Part shown: positions 57,501 to 64,000 of the stretch, piece by piece | How the letters are laid out: each line of letters opens with the position of its first letter | Position numbering within the stretch: position 1 is the stretch's first letter | Assembly: GCA_921293015.1 (NCBI GenBank) | Contig: OV121081.1 | Location: forward strand, 46,277,877-46,341,876 | Length of the DNA: 64,000 bases | Reading direction: 5' to 3' | From: Phorcus lineatus | Lineage: Eukaryota > Mollusca > Gastropoda > Trochida > Trochidae | The notes under the pieces: model-generated | What the model saw: the letters and a program-made list of their open reading frames with translations, nothing else | Told to the model about the DNA's origin: nothing | Databases searched by the model: none | Position numbers and translations under genes: made by a program

Positions 57501-60500
57501 AAGTCCAAGTCCCTCTGTATTGCTGAATCCGGGTCACGGCACCAAAAGGACCCCCTGTGTAGCACAATCGCCAGGCACACATCGTAAGATTCAACAAGAA
57601 GACGAGATGCATGTGTATTTTCATGGGTTTATTTCATCTAAGTACTTTGAACCAATCTGGCCGTCGACCTTTCTCGCCGCTTCTCTGGGCACCCTCACGA
57701 CGCCCAGCGGGTCTCCCCTCACATGGCTGGTCGTGACTGTCACCAGCCCAGGGCTGAGTCCTAGCTGAGACACAGCTCCTCAGTCCCGTGGCTGAGACTC
57801 AACCCTCTCTCCAGGTCGATGGCTGAGAATGAACTTTTCTTCTTAAGACAAACCTGGGTCTTATATACCCACAGACTCAGTTGTCAACACAATGTGACTT
57901 GACAACAGCCTATGGATTATTTCTTAGAGATTACTTGGGGATGGGATTGGCAGTTTATAACATAGGTTTCATAACAGCTATGTTACACATTTCGTGCTAT
58001 GTACAATTGAAATAAGTGATAACCACTTCTAATACAATTCATTTATGAAGCGTAGCATAAAGCTTAAATGCAAAATATATATATATTTACCAAGATTTAC
58101 AATAGTTGATTGACAATTGGAATTCATTATGTTTCGAAAAGTTTCCCTTGTCGGATTTAAATCGTAAATCGTTAAAGGCGGTACATACCGATAGGAAATG
58201 AAATTCATTTTCAACATAATCTAATCCATAACGTGAACAATGAGTACATAATCTACATTCAATATCAACACCAGTTCTGCGTCCTACTTCCACCATTAAA
58301 TTATGATTACCACATCTAAAATTAAGTAGGGCTTGTCGATATAATTTCTCTTGAATATTGATAAGATATGATTCCACATTTAATAGAGATTTAAAAATGT
58401 GGTAGGAACCAAGACGTGAGTTTTCAGCAATATTTGAGCGATTGTTGTTTTCTAACGAAAGGAAAAGGCTATGGTTCGATAATGTAAAACACCTTTCATT
58501 ATTCATGAAGGCGATGTACATAAACATTCAAGGATTTGATTAATTTAGGTAAATTTTAAGAAACGGCAACTGTTCAACAAGATTGTTAAACTTTATTATT
58601 CTTGTAGGCGCAACACACGAACATTTAGAGAGTTGATTAATTTTCAGAACATAACCCTTTCGTAAAGGAAGCAGCGGTGAGACAAAGTGCGACGGAGGGA
58701 GAAGCTGTCTCAATATCTTGTCGGAACCCCCCTCGTAGTAACCCCCCTGCGAAACTTTCTTGGTACACCTTGTCTACGGGTGGCGTAGATGACGCCAGGA
58801 CCCTTACTGCATCTAACCGTGTCGGTTGGGACGAGACTGGTATGTGTTCTTCAAATATACAATTTATACATTAATTGCTAATTCCTTTTTTCAAGCCAGA
58901 AGAATATCATCCTGTTGCGCCAGCGTACTTGTATCCTGGAAGCCCTCGAAATGCCCTGATATCAATAACGGCAAATGCCTCGCATTTCTATGTATAAAAA
59001 CCCAAAGAATTGGCTTTTTCCAGAGCAAGATTGACGGTAGCAGGATTTGAGGACGACTGAGTTCGAAATATATTACTTATATATTTAATATATTTTTTAT
59101 ATCCAGCTGTCAGAGATACGACGCAAATGCATTGGGCAACAGGGACAAATGCAGTGGGTAACAGGGACAAATGTAGTGGGTAACAGGGACAAATGTACGT
59201 AGTCGGTAACTGGGACAAATGTGCGTAGTTGGTAACAGGGACAAATGTACGTAGTTGGTAACAGGGACAAATGTACGTAGTGGGTAACAGGGACAAATGT
59301 ACGTAGTTGGTAACAGGGACAAATGTACGTAGTGGGTAACAGGGACAAATGTACGTAGTGGGTAACAGGGACAAATGTAGTGGGTAACAGGGACAAATGT
59401 ACGTAGTGGGTGACAGGGACAAATGTACGTAGTGGGTAACAGGGACAAATGTATGTAGTGGGTAACAGGGACAAAGGTACGTCGTGGGTAACAGGGACAA
59501 AGGTACGTATAGGGTAACAGGGACAAATGTAGTGGGTAACAGGGACAAATGTACGTAGTGGGTAACAGGGACAAAGGTACGTATAGGGTAACAGGGACAA
59601 ATGTACGTAGTGGGTAACAGGGACAAATGTAGTGGGTAACAGGGACAAATGTACGTAGTGGGTAACAGGGACAAATGTAGTGGGTAACAGGGACAAATGT
59701 ACGTATAGGGTAACAGGGACAAATGTACGTATGGGGTAACAGGGACAAATGTAGTGGGTAACAGGGACAAATGTACGTAGTGGGTGACAGGGACAAAGGT
59801 ACGTAGTGGGTAACAGGGACAAAGGTACGTAGTGGGTAACAGGGACAAATGTACGTAGTGGGTAACAGGGACAAATGTACTTAGTGGATAACAGGGACAA
59901 ATGTAATGGGTAACAGGGACAAATGTGTTTTAACATATCAAGATTGTTGACAGGCACCTTGCACTTCGCCTACGTGGTCAAAGGCGATCAGCTGACCAAC
60001 AGAGAATACGCCTGCTCCTCGCAAAACCCGCAAGTGTCTTCAATCAATCTGGGCAGCAAGGTCAGACTCACCGTCACGTCACCGGTTGAAACTGTTAGAG
60101 GTGAGTCGGTTTGCTCCGAAAAAGGTTTAGATAAAGGGCTAAGTTTTACGGATGTCTCTAAAATGACTAACATCTTGGTAAAGATGCAAACTTCCCTGCA
60201 TAGGATAATATTGAATCTGTTCATAATGACTTAATCGTTTTTTTCTCAGCATAATTTAGAACATGCAGACATGAAGTTAACTGTGGAATATTATGCATTC
60301 CTACCAGATCGTTCATGCGCTGTTCAGATTATTCAGAGCAGGAGTCGTAAGCGTTAGGCTTCCGATTTACAACGTTAATAATCAAACATACATAATGTAA
60401 CGGGCAGAAGAAACGATTAGACGTATCAAGGGCCAAAAAAATCATTTTAAAAAATTTAACTTCTTTTCTGAAAACATACGAACGAACAGTTAATCAACCA

Positions 60501-61047
60501 ATCAGATAATGAACTCTTTTCAATCAATTTCATTAGAAGTAGAACCCTGTAAAGTTCACTCATGAAATTGACCTGAATTCAGTCAATAGCTTAGAAAATA
60601 ACAGCCACATCAACACATTTGTCAGTATCTTGTGTGGCCGACATGGCTCTCGATGCATTCCCAAACTTGACGTCGTGCTCTGAAAATCAAACGTAAGATC
60701 TGGTCTGGCATTTTCTGCCATTCCTCTCTAAGGGCTTTGGCAAGTTCTTTGTGGTTTTCTTGAACATCAGCTCTTGATCGGACTTGACGGCCCAAATGGT
60801 CCCATAAATATTCGATAGGTAATAGGCCAGGTGACCCGGCAGGCTATTGCAGAACGTTGAGGGCGTCATCCTGCTGAAAGAGCGTTCTGTTGATGTGCTG
60901 CTGTAAAGACCCTGACGCTGCACCGCCAAAGGGTTCCACCTTATGAATATAATAACGTCGCCAATGGTTCCCGTGTTCCTCCTGAACAGATGTAACCGAC
61001 TCTCATTATTCCTGCATGCCTCTCCCTCTCTCTCTTTCTCTCTGTCT

Positions 61048-61083
<36 letters not shown>

Positions 61084-63773
61084 GTCTCTCCCTCTCTCTC
61101 TTTCTCTCTGTCTCCCTCTCTCTCTCTCTCTCTGTCTCTCCCTCTCTTTCTCTCTCTCTCTCTGTGTCTCTCCCTCTCTCTCTTTCTCTCTGTCTCTCTC
61201 TGTGTCTGTCTGTCTGTTTCTCTCTCAAGTGAACATTTTGTCATTCTTTTATTTCAAAGATTCGAAACCAAGGACGCTTTACACAAGTGGACGAAAAACA
61301 GAAGAAATTGAAAAAATCTCAACTTTGGAATGTTTCTTTGCGGGAAAGTAAGCACTATTTGAAGACTGTGTTATTAATTCTTCCCAACTTCACATAAGTT
61401 TTCTATTCAAATTAACACATTTACGATAACGATCCCCAGAGTCATAAAGACCCTTCAGCAAATCTTTCAAGGACTTTTCATATGATGAACCTGTTCATGT
61501 CTCTACACCCTCAAATCTGGATTGATGCGTTTTGGATAATAGTCATCTAGACTGATTTGATATTTATTTAAAATACCTTTTCGCATAGTTTAATGGAGAT
61601 GTAAATTCAAATCATACGCCGTTTAACCTGTTTTCAACATTTAACATTTCAAAGTTAGAAAATAAACAATTAGTTGGCTTTAAACGTTTCTGGAAGGTAA
61701 TGGTAACGTTCTGTTGCACCTTGTGCTTAATAAAATTGCATTAGGATGTTTTTACCATCATAGGGACGTGCATCGCTAAGAAATAGCTAAGACATAATAT
61801 GCCTATAGACACTACCCACCTGCTATATGATAGTTTGGTATTGTCTATAGGCATATCATCCTGCTACATCAGCGTATTTATCTCCGCCTATAGCTCCATC
61901 ATATACCCTTATATCCTTCGCCCTAAATGCTCGTATCGCTAATATAGCAAGTCAATGAAATAATAATAATAATGATGATGATGATGATAATAATAATAAT
62001 ATATGTACACTTATATTGCGCTAAATTCTACGCAGTGAACATGCTCATAACGCCACAGGACATTTGAGTCACAAGTTGAGCCTATACATATAATAATATC
62101 TATTTACAACGAAAACACTTCTTGAAGAGATGCGTCTTTAAGGTTTTTTTTTAAAACAGTCCAAATCTGCTGAGGACTTGATGTTTTCTGGAAGATTGTT
62201 CAACCAACAAGCTGCAGAGTGCTGAAAAGAGCAGAACCCTAAAGATTTGAGTTTCCATGTTTGTATGGAAGGAATTAAGATTTTGAGTTGAAGATCGTAG
62301 TGGTCAGGAAGGTTCACATATTTCTAGGAGATCAGTGTCATGAGCAACCAGCCGTAAGCGATACACTGATGTAGCAGAATGTAGGCTATTTCAAAGGGAC
62401 ACACGCGCCTGTGTTTACCATTTCTTATAAATTTCTAAGTAGTACTGGGTGCTTGTAGACCACTTCCGGCAGTTCGCTGGTTGGACAGAAACAGCAATGA
62501 AGTGACAGAGACTGGCGGTCGTATGAAGATAGAAGACTATGGTCGGAGACTCGTTATTACCAACACTACGGAGAATGACGAAGGAGAATACACGTGCATT
62601 GGTATCAACACCCTCGGAGAAAAGAGCGAATCTATGTACTTGAACATCACATGTGAGTTGTTCCAAAACATTGGGAGTTTTTTTGGTCACATTTTTTTGC
62701 CACCCTTCTTCATCAGCATATTTGTATCCTCGTTGTTTAGACACATATCCTTATATCCTTCAGACCTGAATGCTATTAATTTTTTTCTAAATAATAAATT
62801 GTAAGTTTTAGGAGAAAGCAGTAAAGAAGCGACTATTGTTTGTCATCTAAAGGGGAAATGTTATCTTCCATTAACGTTTTTTTTATTGTTTTTGTTTAAA
62901 ATCAGTTATATTATGTTACTATCTGTAATTATTTTCATAGTTGGTTTTAGGAAAAACCGTAGTATATATAATACGTCGTGTCAACTACAGGGGGAATTAT
63001 TGTTCTTTAATTTTTTTTATTTCGAATTTATTACTTTTCTCCTTAATCGACACTCCAATTATCCCTTTGAAGATGACCGCTGTACGACACGGGATCGCAT
63101 TATATCGAATTGTTACATACCCTAGACCTCAAACATAGATATTAATAAACTACCGATAACATAAACAGAGGGTGAGATAGGGTTGAGTCTTCTGTATGAC
63201 CGGTAACGGTTATGCTGGTTTCCTGACTCAGAAATGCTAACTTCAAAAGAATCGCAGTTTCAGTTACCGGTCTCAGGGCAGACCTCACCCTGTCAAACCT
63301 TGTTGAAATATGATACAGAATGGTTGCCAATGTATATGCTTAATCGTATCTACATTTAGGGTCAAACGCGTTTGATAGCAGTAGCGTTAACACTGAGTAA
63401 ATGGAAAAACTAACATATGTCCACAAAGCTAAGAAAAGGGAAAAGCTATTCATAGCTTATATCGTCCCCATCGTTTAAATGAAGCATTTTGACAAAAAAA
63501 AACCGTTATTCTATAAGAACTTATTTTGGCATAATAAGAAACAAGTTCTTTTTATTTCATGACGACCCCTTGCTGAAAATAATAGTTTATAAAATATACT
63601 ATAGTAAAAATGCTCTATTTATGAAGCTCGTCCAATCTGGGTACAACCCCCAAAGTCGCAGACAGTGATAGAAAGAAATGACGTCACTTTCACATGCATA
63701 GCACGTGCTGCAAGTGGAGAGAATCCTCCTGCCGATCCAGTATGGTTCATAAACGGGGACCGCCTTCAAGAAA
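51483..63773 (+). CDS. L1CAM/neuroglian-type adhesion molecule, exons for signal peptide to Ig4 start
   Basis: Eight exons: 51483-51558, 53450-53558, 54337-54512, 58648-58839, 59954-60100, 61260-61347, 62459-62652, 63627-63773. They sum to 1129 nt with every phase consistent. It encodes a secreted N-terminus and Ig domains of an L1-family cell-surface adhesion receptor, which in neurons mediates homophilic contact and axon growth. Ig Cys/Trp pairs are visible in each complete domain. The remaining Ig, fibronectin III, membrane and ankyrin-binding parts should lie right of the window. L1 family is favoured over other Ig proteins by LECFFAGKPLPAVRW in Ig3 and two exons per Ig; an exact orthologue is not proven. 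Confidence 0.88.
52560..52945. repeat. SINE-like segment (52560-52705) and dispersed repeat (52720-52945)
   Basis: The first part is related to 48730-48905 (CTCCCTGCACTGATACAAGC..., GATATATTCTGA). The second is the inverted partner of 47255-47490. Both lie in the first coding intron of the L1CAM-like gene. Confidence 0.5.
54513..55494. other. L1CAM-like intron 3, left part, with a LINE/SINE 3' end at about 55350-55420
   Basis: TTTATTTCTGTCAAAGAGG followed by CCACAGGCCCATAGGACATA is the inverted relative of the retroelement tail at 46258-46330. The rest shows no gene. Confidence 0.45.
55495..57987 (-). mobile_element. Young non-autonomous LTR retrotransposon (2.5 kb), tRNA-His primer site
   Basis: Direct LTRs lie at 55495-55917 and 57558-57987, differing by about three substitutions and one 7-bp indel. 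LTR ends are TG...CA, and flanking CATT (55491-55494, 57988-57991) is a 4-bp target duplication. On the minus strand, 13 nt inside the right LTR, TGGTGCCGTGACCCGGATTC (57544-57525) is complementary to the 3' end of tRNA-His, so the right LTR is the 5' LTR. The 1.6-kb interior has no gag or pol frame; it is a TRIM/LARD-like element needing a helper. A purine-rich GGTGATGGAGTAG abuts the other LTR. Confidence 0.88.
57525..57544 (-). promoter_or_regulatory. Primer-binding site for tRNA-His
   Basis: The plus strand reads GAATCCGGGTCACGGCACCA, matching the tRNA-His 3' end (GAATCCGAGTCACGGCACCA) with one difference. It primes minus-strand DNA synthesis in the LTR element. Confidence 0.8.
58087..58527 (-). 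pseudogene. LINE reverse transcriptase C-terminal fragment (146 codons open)
   Basis: LLNFRCGNHNLMVEVGRRTG and then CRLCTHCSRYGLDYVENEFHFLSVC give the C-x2-C...H...C pattern typical of the C-terminus of CR1/Jockey-type RTs. No RT core is present. It is antisense in an L1CAM-like intron, immediately right of the LTR element. Confidence 0.65.
58648..60100 (+). CDS. L1CAM-like: Ig2 (two exons)
   Basis: 58648-58839 carries ATEGEAVSISCRNPP and LSWYTL (first Cys, Trp); 59954-60100 carries LHFAYVVKGDQL and REYACSSQNP (second Cys). Boundaries are phase 1, as usual for Ig exons. The intron between them is mostly a minisatellite that ends about 20 bp before the acceptor at 59953. Confidence 0.88.
59128..59932. 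repeat. Minisatellite, 22/26-bp units, about 32 copies
   Basis: The core GGGTAACAGGGACAAA repeats with a spacer of TGTAGT (22-bp unit) or TGTACGTAGT (26-bp unit) and minor variants (CGTATA, TTGGT). The mixed unit lengths shift frames, and the unit has no stop on the minus strand, so three minus-strand frames stay open for 254-286 codons; these are artefacts. The array ends about 20 bp before the acceptor of the second Ig2 exon. Confidence 0.95.
60101..60600. other. L1CAM-like intron, nothing recognised
   Basis: A/T-rich intron sequence between the second Ig2 exon and the Tc1 remnant; no gene or repeat identified. Confidence 0.4.
60602..60935 (-). pseudogene. Tc1-like transposase C-terminal remnant
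   Basis: In one frame the minus strand reads LQQHINRTLFQQDDALNVLQ, stop, PAGSPGLLPIEYLWDHLGRQ and then ALREEWQKMPDQ, ending near IESHVGHTRY. This is the DD34E transposase end; the usual DNARPH box is degraded and a stop lies between the catalytic residues. The open frame 61244-60687 fuses part of it with the CT-repeat translation and is not a gene. Confidence 0.75.
61015..61226. repeat. CT-rich microsatellite (polypyrimidine on the plus strand)
   Basis: About 210 bp of CTCTCT(C/T) units with interspersed TGTCT and CCCTCT. It ends about 35 bp before the Ig3 exon at 61260. ORFs through it on either strand (Leu/Ser or Arg/Glu repeats) are artefacts. Confidence 0.95.
61260..63773 (+). CDS. L1CAM-like: Ig3 (two exons) and first half of Ig4
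   Basis: 61260-61347 carries STLECFFAG (first Cys of Ig3) and 62459-62652 carries LPAVRWLD, DEGEYTCIGIN (Trp, second Cys). 63627-63773 opens Ig4 with DVTFTCIARAASG and PVWFINGDRL, ending GAAA|GTGAGT. Candidate N-glycosylation sites are NTTE and NITS in Ig3. The gene continues beyond the window. Confidence 0.88.
61348..62458. repeat. Intron with ATG/AAT microsatellite (about 61960-62002) and probable dispersed repeat (about 62003-62395)
   Basis: AATAATAATGATGATGATGATGATAATAAT-type triplets are followed by a moderately GC-balanced block with TTATATTGCGCTAAATTCTACGC and AGATGCGTCTTTAAGG. The block looks like a dispersed repeat, but no second copy is in the window. A perfect inverted pair ATATGCCTATAGACA/TGTCTATAGGCATAT flanks about 61798-61855. 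Confidence 0.4.
62653..63626. other. L1CAM-like intron between Ig3 and Ig4, no gene
   Basis: It contains a short block (about 62705-62765) resembling one at about 61860-61920 (CATCAGC(A/G)TATTT, CATATCCTTATATCCTT), and an inverted pair around AACTGAAACTGCGATT. Open frames here carry no recognisable similarity. Confidence 0.4.
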
Positions 63774-64000
63774 GTGAGTTAGTTACACGGCCTTAGTTGA
63801 GGTATGGCCTTATTCTGCTCAAAGATTTGGGATTTTTTTTTATTTTCAAGTATTCACATTACATGTAGTTTCCTTTATATATTATGCATCCTGTAACAAT
63901 CTTTTCATATTGAATTAATTATCTCTCTATATACTATAATCTATCGTGAACTTTTTATATATTTCATTAGTAAAATTCATACATTAACAATCTCCATCAA

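Noticed and set aside
59500..59720. I-SceI-like homing endonuclease sites in the minisatellite (TAGGGTAACAGGG)
   Set aside because: The string lacks the base needed to match the recognition sequence and is a by-product of a unit variant.
58988..59957. Three long minus-strand ORFs (254-286 codons) rich in Pro, Cys, Tyr and Thr
   Set aside because: They are three-frame translations of one minisatellite whose unit has no minus-strand stop; no gene signal accompanies them.
60687..61351. ORFs rich in Arg/Glu or Leu/Ser
   Set aside because: They translate the CT microsatellite, in one case fused to a Tc1 remnant.
62415..62744. Minus-strand 109-codon ORF
   Set aside because: Antisense of an L1CAM-like Ig3 exon whose splice sites and phase fit the plus strand.

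Overview
The window is animal nuclear DNA: AT-rich, built of short spliced exons with GT-AG introns, and heavily loaded with transposable elements. It most resembles a lophotrochozoan, probably a marine bivalve mollusc. That assignment is inference, from DIRS and Tigger-like elements, a CXC/P2X7-tail gene and mollusc-like SINE tails; no species marker is visible.

Two host genes dominate. On the minus strand, from 43273 down to 1367 and running off the left edge, are 27 exons (about 1092 codons, all splice phases consistent) of an SMCHD1 orthologue, a GHKL-ATPase chromatin protein related to SMC hinge proteins. On the plus strand, from 51483 and running off the right edge, are 8 coding exons (376 codons) of an L1CAM/neuroglian-type adhesion molecule: signal peptide, Ig1, Ig2, Ig3 and the start of Ig4, mostly two exons per Ig domain.

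Two small spliced genes face each other inside SMCHD1 intron 20. One is a plus-strand 229-aa basic protein with an AT-hook-like motif (15073-17055). The other is a minus-strand 320-aa protein joining a CXC-like Cys-rich module to a P2X7 C-terminal-type module (18246-20988). An exon-like 105-bp plus-strand block (12883-12987) in intron 22 has no recognised gene.

Mobile DNA explains most of the rest. Intron 25 holds a decayed DIRS retrotransposon (2132-9872), itself split by a TA-flanked Tigger-like element that carries a 171-bp satellite. Intron 15 holds a three-layer nest: a TTAA-flanked piggyBac-like element (23897-34077) containing an apparently intact DIRS element (26116-32793) and a hAT-type element with 8-bp target duplications (32847-33898). 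The second piggyBac-like copy at the left edge preserves the empty DIRS insertion site. Between the two host genes (43.6-51.4 kb) lie a defective mariner, a near-perfect inverted duplication of a 115-codon ORF, MITEs, SINE-like pieces and a frameshifted Polinton-like capsid fragment. The L1CAM-like introns hold a young non-coding LTR element with a tRNA-His primer site, a roughly 800-bp minisatellite ending about 20 bp before an exon, a CT tract beside another, and Tc1 and LINE remnants.
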